Shown: positions 1 through 5,751 of the stretch, piece after piece
How the letters are laid out: each line of letters opens with the position of its first letter
How positions within the stretch are numbered: the stretch's first letter is position 1
NCBI GenBank assembly: GCA_012729935.1
Contig: JAAYBY010000312.1
Span: 1 to 7,864, forward strand
DNA length: 7,864 bases
Source: Clostridiaceae bacterium
Lineage (GTDB): Bacteria; Bacillota; Clostridia; Saccharofermentanales; UBA5734
Reading direction: 5' to 3'
Position numbers and translations under genes: made by a program
The notes under the pieces: model-generated
What the model was told of the DNA's origin: nothing
The model's database searches: none
Seen by the model: the letters and a program-made list of their open reading frames with translations, nothing else

Positions 1-101
1 ACAATGCCCATCAGAACAACAAAGAATTGTTCAACCAGAACTGGAAACGACAGTTTGGTGACATGACGCACCAGTTGACGGGATTCTTCTTTACGGTTCA
101 C
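1..101 (-). CDS. MATE-family multidrug/drug:cation antiporter, N-terminal fragment
   Basis: Only the first 33 codons are inside the window; the gene runs off the left edge. The start is taken as GTG (101-99), because a GGGAGG ribosome binding site lies 5 nt upstream and the translation then opens with a short charged leader (MNRKEESRQLVRH) followed by a hydrophobic helix. The stretch LSFPVLVEQFFVVLMGIV matches the first membrane helix of MATE transporters, where a Pro and then a Glu-Gln pair precede a segment ending in Met-Gly. MATE proteins are 12-helix inner-membrane antiporters that export drugs or metabolites using Na+ or H+. The gene diverges from pdp and probably uses the promoter at 173-181. 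Family assignment rests on this short segment only, so substrate and subfamily cannot be given. It could in principle be another MOP-superfamily member. Confidence 0.72.
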   Translation of the reverse strand, partial: MNRKEESRQLVRHVTKLSFPVLVEQFFVVLMGI

Positions 102-131
102 ACGTGCCTCCCTGTCCGCCGATTTTGAGGA

Positions 132-149
132 AAGCCAAAAATATGGCTT
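132..149. repeat. Short perfect inverted repeat in the MATE leader
   Basis: AAGCCA (132-137) and TGGCTT (144-149) are perfect inverted copies separated by 6 nt. The repeat lies between the minus-strand -10 element at 173-181 and the MATE start at 101, so it would be in the 5' leader of that transcript. It could be a small hairpin or a regulator site. Six base pairs can also arise by chance. Confidence 0.3.
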
Positions 150-172
150 CAGCGAACATCTTTGACCAAACG

Positions 173-181
173 ATTATAGCA
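173..181 (-). promoter_or_regulatory. Extended -10 promoter element for the MATE gene
   Basis: On the minus strand this reads TGCTATAAT, a perfect -10 hexamer with the TGn extension. No good -35 hexamer sits 16-18 nt upstream, which is common for extended -10 promoters. It lies about 70 nt before the MATE start codon and faces away from pdp. Confidence 0.55.
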
Positions 182-222
182 CAATCATTCAGGGTTTTCT
201 GCGTCAGTTTACGATCGGTTCG

Positions 223-231
223 TGGTAGAAT
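223..231 (+). promoter_or_regulatory. pdp: Extended -10 promoter element for the pdp-deoB-deoC operon
   Basis: The plus strand reads TGGTAGAAT, a five-of-six -10 hexamer with the TGn extension. The -35 region is poor. It lies about 50 nt before the pdp start and roughly 45 nt from the opposing MATE -10, so the two promoters are back to back. The short arms ATCGG (214-218) and CCGAT (241-245) flank it and might form an operator, but they are too short to be convincing. No clear cre box or DeoR-type palindrome was seen. Confidence 0.45.
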
Positions 232-263
232 GAAATAACCCCGATTATCTTCAGGAAGCATCG

Positions 264-270
264 GAAAGGG
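264..270 (+). promoter_or_regulatory. pdp: Ribosome binding site that decides the pdp start
   Basis: GAAAGGG lies 10 nt before the GTG at 281 but only 1 nt before the GTG at 272. The spacing therefore favours the downstream GTG. Confidence 0.5.
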
Positions 271-280
271 TGTGTCGGTC

Positions 281-1585
281 GTGCATGCAGTTGACCTCAT
301 TATAAAAAAGAGAGACGGCGGAACATTATCTGATCAGGATATACGCTGTTTCATCGATGGCGTGACACAGGACAAATGGCCGGATTATCAGATTTCAGCA
401 CTGCTGATGGCGATGTTTCTGCGCGGTTTGACCGTGTCGGAAACAGCTGCCATGACGCTCGCGATGGCACAATCAGGAGCCGTTTTGGACTTGTCCTCAA
501 TACCGGGAATCAAAGTAGACAAACACAGCACCGGCGGCGTCGCTGATACGACTACACTCATTCTTGCGCCGCTCGTCGCAGCCTGTTCTGTACCGGTCGT
601 TAAGATGTCCGGCCGCGGATTGGGATTTACCGGGGGGACCATCGATAAACTGGAATCAATACCTGGATTCCGTGTCTCACTGACAATCGATGAAGCGATC
701 CGGATCGCGAGATTGAACGGTCTTGTTGTCATGGCACAGACCGATCAGCTGACCCCGGCGGATAAAAAACTCTATGCACTTCGCGATGTAACAGGGTCTG
801 TCGAAAGCATCCCGCTGATCGCAGCCAGTATCATGAGTAAGAAAATTGCCTGTGGTGCTGACGCGATTGTCCTGGATATCAAATGTGGCAAGGGTGCCTT
901 CATGCACGACCTCAGGCAGGCAAGACAACTGGCTGAGACGATGGTGGCAATCGGCCGGCAGACTGGTAAGCGCGTCATCGCAGTTATCACGGGAATGGAT
1001 CAGCCGCTGGGGCGAAAAATTGGCAATGCACTGGAAGTCGAAGAAGCGATTTCCGTCTTGAAAGGTGAAACGCAAGGCGACTTGCTTGATGTCACGCTGA
1101 CACTCGGTTCAGAGATGCTGATGGCTGCAGATGCCGCTGTTTCAAGAGAACAGGCTCGAAATCAGCTGACGCGTGCGCTTGAGAACGGCAGCGCCCTTGA
1201 GCGATTTCGCATGTTCCTTTCCGCGCAGGATGGTGACACGCGAGTTATCGATCAGCCGGAGCGGCTCACCCATGCATCACACCGAAGCGTCTGGCATGCC
1301 AACCAGAGCGGCTTTCTGGCTGCCATTGAGACAGCTGAACTCGGGCGCCTGTTTGTCGATCTCGGAGGAGGCCGGTTGGCCAAAACCGACTCGATCGATC
1401 GATCCGCCGGTATGGTTTTGCATGCACGGGTTGGTGATCCGGTTTCATCTGGCCAGCCACTGGTTACGCTTCAGGCAGACCATCAGGGAAAACTGGACGC
1501 AGTCTACCAGCGGCTGCCGGACATATTTACCATTAGCAGCAAGCCGGTTTCACGTCCGCCCGCTGTTATCGATATCATTCGCTGA
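281..1585 (+). CDS. pdp: Pyrimidine-nucleoside phosphorylase
   Basis: This cytosolic enzyme phosphorolyses uridine, thymidine and deoxyuridine to the free base and (deoxy)ribose-1-phosphate. The phosphate-binding motif DKHSTGG, the family signature SGRGLGFTGGTIDKLE and the base-binding segments LYALRD and SIMSKK are present. Numbered from the GTG at 281, K81, S83, S110 and T120 fall at the expected phosphate-site positions, and R168, S183 and K187 at the expected base-site positions. The N-terminal helical, central alpha/beta and C-terminal beta domains (the last from about residue 340) are all there, and 434 residues is normal for the family. An in-frame GTG at 272 would add three residues. 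The GTG at 281 is preferred from RBS spacing and from alignment with the Bacillus subtilis Pdp N-terminus as recalled (Met, then Val-Asp-hydrophobic-Ile-Ile-Lys-Lys). An oddity is Phe where many homologues have His just before TGGT. It is the first gene of the operon, 13 nt before deoB. Acceptance of uridine as well as thymidine is inferred from resemblance to Bacillus Pdp. Confidence 0.95.
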   Translation: MHAVDLIIKKRDGGTLSDQDIRCFIDGVTQDKWPDYQISALLMAMFLRGLTVSETAAMTLAMAQSGAVLDLSSIPGIKVDKHSTGGVADTTTLILAPLVAACSVPVVKMSGRGLGFTGGTIDKLESIPGFRVSLTIDEAIRIARLNGLVVMAQTDQLTPADKKLYALRDVTGSVESIPLIAASIMSKKIACGADAIVLDIKCGKGAFMHDLRQARQLAETMVAIGRQTGKRVIAVITGMDQPLGRKIGNALEVEEAISVLKGETQGDLLDVTLTLGSEMLMAADAAVSREQARNQLTRALENGSALERFRMFLSAQDGDTRVIDQPERLTHASHRSVWHANQSGFLAAIETAELGRLFVDLGGGRLAKTDSIDRSAGMVLHARVGDPVSSGQPLVTLQADHQGKLDAVYQRLPDIFTISSKPVSRPPAVIDIIR

Positions 1586-1598
1586 CTGGAGGCACATT

Positions 1599-2777
1599 AT
1601 GAAACGGATGACAATCATTATCCTGGACAGCGTCGGTTGCGGTGCTGCACCGGATGCAGCACTTTACGGGGATGAAGGCTGTAACACACTGGCACACATA
1701 GCTGAGGCTGTCCCTGATTTAAAACTGCCGAACTTGGCCGAACTGGGTCTGGGACACATACCCGGAACAGCCGGCATTCCGCTTAGCCGCAACCCAGCAG
1801 GAAATTATGGCCGGATGCAGGAGCAGTCACCCGGCAAGGATACAACAACAGGCCACTGGGAGCTGGCTGGAATCCGCCTGACCCGGCCTTTTCCCGTTTA
1901 TCCCGACGGCTTCCCACCGGAAATTGTGTCATTGCTTGAACAGGCTTTTAACCGATCCATCCTGGGCAACATTCCAGCTTCGGGTACAGAAATCATTAAC
2001 CAGTTAGGCGACGAACATGTACGCACCGGGTTCCCTATCGTGTACACGTCTGCAGATAGTGTGCTGCAAATAGCGGCGCATGAATCAGTCATCCCACTTG
2101 AGCAGCTTTATCTGTATTGCCGACTGGCTCGTGAAATCATGCAGGGTGAACATGCGGTCGGCCGGATTATTGCCCGCCCGTTTTCAGGTTCTTCCGGTCT
2201 TTATCAACGGACTGTCAACCGCCATGATTTTTCACTTGAACCGCCTGAACCAACTATTCTTGATTGTGCAGTCCAATCAGGACTCACGGTCACCGGCATC
2301 GGTAAAATAAACGATATTTATACCGGTCGCGGTGTGACCAGAGCCATCCCGACAAAAAGCAATCAGGATGGAATTGAACAGACCATTGCCGCCATGCGTG
2401 AATCATCCGATGACATCATTATGACTAACCTGGTTGATTTTGACATGCTCTACGGTCATCGGAATGACCCGCGCGGCTACGCTGACGCCCTGATGCAATT
2501 CGACCATTTTCTGCCAGACCTTCTGAAGGAAACAAGTTCGGAGGACCTGATGATTATAACGGCCGATCATGGCTGCGATCCGACATTCCCGGGAACGGAC
2601 CACACCCGGGAGTATGTACCGCTCCTGACCTATTCTCCCGCACAGCAGCCAGGACAAAACCTGGGGACACGGGCGTGTTTCTGCGATCTTGCTGCAACAA
2701 TCGCTGATTATTTTGAACTCAAGCCATGGCCGCGAGGTGCTGGTTTTTATCAGAAAGGGACAGGTAAACATCCGTGA
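1599..2777 (+). CDS. deoB: Phosphopentomutase
   Basis: DeoB (called Drm in Bacillus) interconverts (deoxy)ribose-1-phosphate and (deoxy)ribose-5-phosphate, linking Pdp upstream to DeoC downstream. It is an alkaline-phosphatase superfamily enzyme that uses two Mn2+ ions and a phosphorylated threonine. All expected residues are visible: D10 in LDSVG, the phospho-threonine T84 in DTTTGHWE, D153 in YTSADS, D282 and H287 in the VDFDMLYGHR segment, D323 and H324 in TADHG, and H335 in GTDHTREYVP. The cap domain occupies roughly residues 95-220. The length of 392 residues matches Bacillus homologues. The ATG at 1599 is chosen because GGAGG lies 6 nt upstream and the protein then starts directly at the family N-terminus. 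The longer open frame reaching back to 1173 overlaps pdp and is not real. The stop overlaps the deoC start by 4 nt. Confidence 0.96.
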   Translation: MKRMTIIILDSVGCGAAPDAALYGDEGCNTLAHIAEAVPDLKLPNLAELGLGHIPGTAGIPLSRNPAGNYGRMQEQSPGKDTTTGHWELAGIRLTRPFPVYPDGFPPEIVSLLEQAFNRSILGNIPASGTEIINQLGDEHVRTGFPIVYTSADSVLQIAAHESVIPLEQLYLYCRLAREIMQGEHAVGRIIARPFSGSSGLYQRTVNRHDFSLEPPEPTILDCAVQSGLTVTGIGKINDIYTGRGVTRAIPTKSNQDGIEQTIAAMRESSDDIIMTNLVDFDMLYGHRNDPRGYADALMQFDHFLPDLLKETSSEDLMIITADHGCDPTFPGTDHTREYVPLLTYSPAQQPGQNLGTRACFCDLAATIADYFELKPWPRGAGFYQKGTGKHP

Positions 2778-3445
2778 CACAATGGAACAGACAAACCTTG
2801 GCTAAACTGATCGATCATGCGGTACTGTCTCCAACCGCGACAGTGGCAGATGTTGAGCAGGCCTGCCGTATTGGCAAGCAATACAGCGTTGCCAGCGTCT
2901 GTGTACGCCCGTCCGATGTGACGACAGCCTATAACCTTCTTAAGTCGACCCGGACATGTGTCAGCACGGTCATTGGCTTCCCGCACGGAACAACAATAAC
3001 CAAAGCCAAGATGGCAGAAGCTGAGCAGGCAATGATGGATGGCGCCAGGGAACTGGATATGGTCATTAACATCGGTCGAATGCTGTCAAATGACACACAA
3101 TACGTCCAGCATGAAATACAGCAGATCGCGCAGATGGTTCATCAGGAAAAATGTCTGCTGAAGGTTATTCTTGAAATGTGTTATCTGTCCGCTGATCTGA
3201 AGCAAACGGCCTGCTCAATCGCTGTCAGCGCAGGTGCTGATTTTCTCAAGACATCAACCGGTTTTGCTTCAAGCGGTGCCACGCCTGAAGATGTCCGTCT
3301 GATGCGCGAGATCGCGCCCGGGAGAGTCGGCATCAAAGCGTCAGGCGGCATTCGGGATCTGGTTCAGATGATCACGCTGGTCACATCAGGTGCAAACCGT
3401 ATCGGGACATCTTCAACAGCGAAAATTATGATGGAGGTCAAGTGA
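2774..3445 (+). CDS. deoC: Deoxyribose-phosphate aldolase
   Basis: DeoC (Dra in Bacillus) cleaves 2-deoxyribose-5-phosphate to acetaldehyde and glyceraldehyde-3-phosphate, the last step of deoxynucleoside catabolism. It is a class I aldolase with a TIM-barrel fold. The Schiff-base lysine is K159 in FLKTSTGF, the second catalytic lysine is K188 in IKASGGIR, and the acidic residue is D95 in ELDMVINIG. The N-terminal IDHAVLSP segment and the phosphate-binding C-terminus (ANRIGTSS) are present. The length of 223 residues is typical of bacterial enzymes. The GTG start overlaps the deoB stop as GTGA, and an AAGGGACAGG stretch provides a ribosome binding site, so translation is probably coupled to deoB. 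The ATG at 2782 is in another frame. A small variation is EMCYLS where many homologues have a Glu-Thr-Cys-Leu-type sequence. No terminator was found immediately downstream. Confidence 0.96.
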   Translation: MTQWNRQTLAKLIDHAVLSPTATVADVEQACRIGKQYSVASVCVRPSDVTTAYNLLKSTRTCVSTVIGFPHGTTITKAKMAEAEQAMMDGARELDMVINIGRMLSNDTQYVQHEIQQIAQMVHQEKCLLKVILEMCYLSADLKQTACSIAVSAGADFLKTSTGFASSGATPEDVRLMREIAPGRVGIKASGGIRDLVQMITLVTSGANRIGTSSTAKIMMEVK

Positions 3446-3537
3446 CAGCCGATACACGATTAAAAAACCTGTACTGTATGCGTATTCTGCAAGAAAGCGG
3501 TGAACAGGTCTACAAACAACAAATGATCATGCTATAA
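3442..3537 (+). CDS. Possible 31-residue small protein, or remnant, overlapping the deoC end
   Basis: A GTG codon overlaps the deoC stop as GTGA, exactly the arrangement at the deoB-deoC junction, and opens 31 codons before a TAA that lies inside the -10 hexamer of the next promoter. GGAGG at 3433-3437 sits 4 nt before the GTG, a short but usable spacing. The peptide starts MTADTRLKNLYCMRILQESG and is polar, with no membrane segment and no recognised motif. It may be a real translationally coupled microprotein, the truncated start of a lost fourth operon gene, or chance. Preference for the real or remnant explanation rests on the RBS and the overlap geometry only. Confidence 0.3.
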   Translation: MTADTRLKNLYCMRILQESGEQVYKQQMIML

Positions 3538-3538
3538 T
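3509..3538 (+). promoter_or_regulatory. Promoter for the four-cysteine protein and URO-D genes
   Basis: The -10 is a perfect TATAAT (3533-3538) with a TGC extension. The best -35 is TCTACA (3509-3514), matching TTGACA at four positions with an 18-nt spacer. The start codon of the next gene is about 50 nt downstream, after an AT-rich leader. This suggests the downstream pair is transcribed separately from the deo operon, although read-through from deoC is possible. Confidence 0.65.
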
Positions 3539-3544
3539 GGTCAT
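3523..3544. repeat. Paired ATGRTCAT boxes flanking the -10 element
   Basis: ATGATCAT (3523-3530, itself a perfect palindrome) and ATGGTCAT (3537-3544, one mismatch) are repeated 14 nt apart and bracket the TATAAT. A weaker related inverted pair, AAATGAT (3521-3527) and ATCATTT (3551-3557), extends the symmetry. The position suits a repressor operator, but the AT-rich composition makes chance similarity possible. Confidence 0.3.
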
Positions 3545-3587
3545 AAAATCATCATTTTTAAGCATATAGTTTACGGAGGTATCCTGA

Positions 3588-3788
3588 ATGAGTGAGCATG
3601 CGGTCTATTGCCCATTACTGAAAAAAGACATCCGCCGTTCTGTCTGCCAAAAAATCACCTATGCTGCGGAAGGACGCATCAGCCATGCCGTTGTCCCGGA
3701 AATCGAAGATTGGACTAATGCGAAAAACGTGTGTGCTGATTGTGTCAATGCTTACTGGAACAAGAACAACATGCAAATCGACGTATAA
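3588..3788 (+). CDS. 66-residue four-cysteine protein of unknown function
   Basis: The ATG follows an excellent ribosome binding site, ACGGAGGT, by 7 nt and lies behind a strong promoter, so expression is credible. The protein has four cysteines, C8 in YCPLL, C20, and a CADC pair at C49/C52, spaced as C-x11-C-x28-C-x2-C. That arrangement could hold a zinc ion or an Fe-S cluster. There is no signal peptide or membrane segment, so it is probably cytosolic. The segment DWTNAKNVCADCVNAYW near the C-terminus is rich in aromatic and polar residues. I do not recognise a named family, although similar small CP...C...CxxC proteins are, from memory, found in anaerobic Bacillota. It lies 116 nt upstream of the URO-D-like gene on the same strand and is probably co-transcribed with it, which suggests but does not prove a shared function. 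Confidence 0.8.
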   Translation: MSEHAVYCPLLKKDIRRSVCQKITYAAEGRISHAVVPEIEDWTNAKNVCADCVNAYWNKNNMQIDV

Positions 3789-3792
3789 GCAT

Positions 3793-3830
3793 AATGACGC
3801 GATACGTCCGATTATTGATGTTCCGTCATT
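3793..3830. repeat. Inverted repeat between the small Cys protein and the URO-D-like gene
   Basis: AATGACG (3793-3799) and CGTCATT (3824-3830) are perfect 7-nt inverted copies with a 24-nt loop. No T-run follows, so it is not a standard terminator. It could be an mRNA processing or attenuation structure, or an operator. A second small hairpin, GCTTC-TCGG-GAAGC (3871-3884), lies just before the URO-D ribosome binding site. Confidence 0.25.
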
Positions 3831-3904
3831 CCCGCGAAGGATGTACCTGCCTGATTTTTTGACCGGTACAGCTTCTCGGGAAGCCGGCCTGCAGGAGGAT
3901 CACG

Positions 3905-4996
3905 ATGTTACCTCAAGCGTTTCCTTATTCAAAATTTCTGAAAATGAAAGAAGCCAAAGAAAAAAGATTTTTGCAGTTATTGTCCGGCGAAGATTGGTTT
4001 GTCCCGGTTATCCAGCGCCCCGGTGTTGCTGAACAATATGGCGGCCTATGCAGCGACCGTGAGAAAACCCTCGAGTTTCAACTTGATTTTCTCAATACCT
4101 ATCTTGAACTTCAATCCGACTTAATCTATGACTATCTGGAGCCCTGGCATGGCGTCGGCATTTACGCATCAGCATTTGGCTGCCCGCTATACTGGAGTAA
4201 GCACACTGCTCCACAGACGCATCCGATTTATAATACGGCTGAAGAAATTGCTCATTATCGAAAGCCGGATATTGACAACTGCGAAGTCATGCAGATGGTT
4301 CTTGAGACCATACGCTATTTTCGTGAACAAACCGGTGATATGCTTGATATCGCACTGACAGATACCCAAAGTCCAAATGACACGGCCAGCCTGATTGTTG
4401 ACACCTGTGAATTTTTCGTTTTATCCAGAACAGATCATGAGCTGATACAGCCGTTGATGCAGGATATAACGGATACAATGATTCAATTTACAGAACGCCA
4501 GCTGGAAGCACTGGGAAAAACAGCAACGCAGCCGGGCCACATCATGATTTCTTCACCGAAGCTCAAAGGCATCAGCCTGTCTGATGACAATATGGCCGTT
4601 CTTGATCCCCTGTCGTACAAAACCACATCAAAACCTTACAACGAGCAGCTGTCAAAGCATTTCGGCGGTGTTGCCATTCACACGTGCGGCAATTTTGCGC
4701 ATACAGCAGAGACACTGCTGGAAACAGAAGGACTGTATATGGTTGACTGTGCGATCGGTTATGCCGCAGATCCGACACCAAATGATCCGGCAGTCATCCG
4801 CCAGCGCTTTGCGGGAACTGACATATTGGTTAAAGTACGTCTTGGAGCCGATGAGCTGCACCTTCTTGAGCCGCTCATTGACCGGAAACTCAAGCTGATT
4901 GTTGATATTTCAACGACCGGAACGATTGCTGAGAAAAACCAACAATATGAGGCGGCAAAGCGTGCGATCGACGATTACGTGTCATCATCCACCTGA
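3905..4996 (+). CDS. URO-D superfamily protein, divergent methyltransferase-like
   Basis: This 363-residue protein matches the uroporphyrinogen decarboxylase superfamily, which includes heme URO-D and the MtaA/MtbA/CmuA corrinoid methyltransferases. The best marker is HTCGN (H259, C261) after a typical SDDN...DPLSYK...PYNEQL segment (227-250), the usual layout of the methyltransferase side. Heme URO-D needs an arginine pair in an N-terminal RQAGRY-like motif. Here the matching region reads VIQRPGVAEQYGG (35-47) with one arginine, so heme synthesis is unlikely. MtaA-type zinc enzymes also use a distal cysteine near the C-terminus. The equivalent region here (DISTTGTI, 334-341) has none, though C282 lies 21 residues after C261 and could substitute. 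The start has GGAGG 6 nt upstream. The last 22 bp overlap the convergent TetR gene. The substrate is unknown, and no corrinoid protein or partner methyltransferase is in view. Confidence 0.85.
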   Translation: MLPQAFPYSKFLKMKEAKEKRFLQLLSGEDWFVPVIQRPGVAEQYGGLCSDREKTLEFQLDFLNTYLELQSDLIYDYLEPWHGVGIYASAFGCPLYWSKHTAPQTHPIYNTAEEIAHYRKPDIDNCEVMQMVLETIRYFREQTGDMLDIALTDTQSPNDTASLIVDTCEFFVLSRTDHELIQPLMQDITDTMIQFTERQLEALGKTATQPGHIMISSPKLKGISLSDDNMAVLDPLSYKTTSKPYNEQLSKHFGGVAIHTCGNFAHTAETLLETEGLYMVDCAIGYAADPTPNDPAVIRQRFAGTDILVKVRLGADELHLLEPLIDRKLKLIVDISTTGTIAEKNQQYEAAKRAIDDYVSSST

Positions 4997-5604
4997 CCGT
5001 TTGTGTTCAGCTGGCCGAAGAAGCCGACTTTCAAAAAATCGATCAGCATATTCAGGCGCTTTTCAACTTCGGCAGAAGACGGCACTTCGCCCGGATCAAA
5101 CATGATTTCATCATAGTGCATCATCATGAACCAGATGATTTTCGCAGAAAAATCCATAGGAAAGCGATCCGATATTCGGCCATGCTGAACGGCTGACTGA
5201 ATGACTGCCATAAACGACTGGCCGATGTCCGATTGATACCGCTCATGGAATTCCACTCTGATCGGACCTGTCTCTTTCATCAACTGAACGCCAAACAAAT
5301 ACAGGTCAGGCTGCTCCTGCATAAATAGAGAAGCGGCCTGGACTTGTATTTTCAATAATTCAAACAAATCAATTTCGCTGTGCTTCAGTGTGTCAGCCAT
5401 TCGGGCAAAATAGGTTTTTTTCAAATCGACCAGCTGCTCAACGATCGAAAAAAACAGCGCTTTCTTGTTGTCGAAATAGTGGTAGAAAGTTCCTTTCGAC
5501 AGACCGGCATCCCGGATGATTCGATTAACCGATGCGGCCTCATAACTTCGGGTGCTGAATTCCCGAACAGCAGCCGCTATGATTTCTTCCCTCTTGGATA
5601 TCAT
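4975..5604 (-). CDS. TetR/AcrR-family transcriptional regulator
   Basis: This 209-residue protein has the classic TetR layout. The N-terminal helix-turn-helix domain occupies about residues 5-50 (KREEIIAAAVREF, then ASVNRIIRDAGLSKGTFYHYF), ending in FDNKKALF, and an alpha-helical ligand-binding and dimerisation domain follows (about 55-200). TetR proteins are usually repressors released by a small ligand. The start ATG shares one base with the stop of the small membrane gene (TAATG), and GAGGA lies 9 nt upstream, so translation is probably coupled. It is the last gene of the ABC-2 permease operon, so the simplest inference is ligand-responsive control of that exporter and of itself. The operator would be beyond the right edge and cannot be seen. 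Its 3' end overlaps the opposing URO-D gene, so regulation of that neighbour is also possible. Confidence 0.92.
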   Translation of the reverse strand: MISKREEIIAAAVREFSTRSYEAASVNRIIRDAGLSKGTFYHYFDNKKALFFSIVEQLVDLKKTYFARMADTLKHSEIDLFELLKIQVQAASLFMQEQPDLYLFGVQLMKETGPIRVEFHERYQSDIGQSFMAVIQSAVQHGRISDRFPMDFSAKIIWFMMMHYDEIMFDPGEVPSSAEVEKRLNMLIDFLKVGFFGQLNTNGQVDDDT

Positions 5605-5732
5605 TAATCCATATCCTCATCATCGATCATTTTGTTGTTTTTCCTGCTTTGCAGCATGCGCCAAACCTTCATTTTCAAAATGCCGATTACAACCACGCCA
5701 ACTCCAATTAATACCCACCAATACCATTCCAT
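5604..5732 (-). CDS. 42-residue single-pass membrane protein
   Basis: This short frame starts at ATG (5732-5730), with GGGAGG 8 nt upstream, and ends at TAA one base into the TetR start. It fills the gap between the second permease (19 nt away) and TetR, so the operon has no empty space. The peptide opens MEWYWW, continues as a hydrophobic helix (about residues 4-19, WYWWVLIGVGVVVIGIL), then a basic stretch (K20, K22, R25, R30, K31, K34) and an acidic tail, IDDEDMD. By the positive-inside rule the N-terminus is outside and the tail is cytoplasmic. No named family is recognised. It may be a small accessory or stabilising subunit of the ABC exporter, or it may serve only to couple translation to TetR. 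Confidence 0.78.
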   Translation of the reverse strand: MEWYWWVLIGVGVVVIGILKMKVWRMLQSRKNNKMIDDEDMD

Positions 5733-5751
5733 TTCCTTTACCTCCCTTTTG

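Noticed and set aside
160..190. Catabolite-repression (cre) box near the divergent promoters
   Set aside because: The nearest match, around ACCAAACGATTATA, fails at several conserved positions of the consensus.
91..300. 69-codon minus-strand frame across the MATE-pdp intergenic region
   Set aside because: It covers the divergent promoters, has no family resemblance, and overlaps the better supported MATE start in a different frame.
1392..1404. Tandem CGAT repeat inside pdp
   Set aside because: Only about three units, and it is fully explained as coding sequence (Asp-Ser-Ile-Asp-Arg).
1173..1598. Upstream extension of the deoB frame by 142 codons
   Set aside because: It overlaps pdp in another frame, and its translation resembles nothing. 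The ATG at 1599 has a good RBS and starts at the family N-terminus.
3467..3509. Terminator after deoC formed by ACCTGT (3467-3472) and ACAGGT (3504-3509)
   Set aside because: The arms are 6 bp around a 31-nt loop and no T-run follows, so it does not look like an intrinsic terminator.
3661..4032. 123-codon plus-strand frame bridging the small Cys protein and URO-D genes
   Set aside because: It is a shadow of two genes with better RBSs. The peptide is Arg/Ser-rich and without motifs.
3905..4996. Heme biosynthetic uroporphyrinogen decarboxylase (hemE)
   Set aside because: The N-terminal arginine pair of HemE is missing, the HTCGN motif belongs to the methyltransferase side of the superfamily, and no heme genes are nearby.
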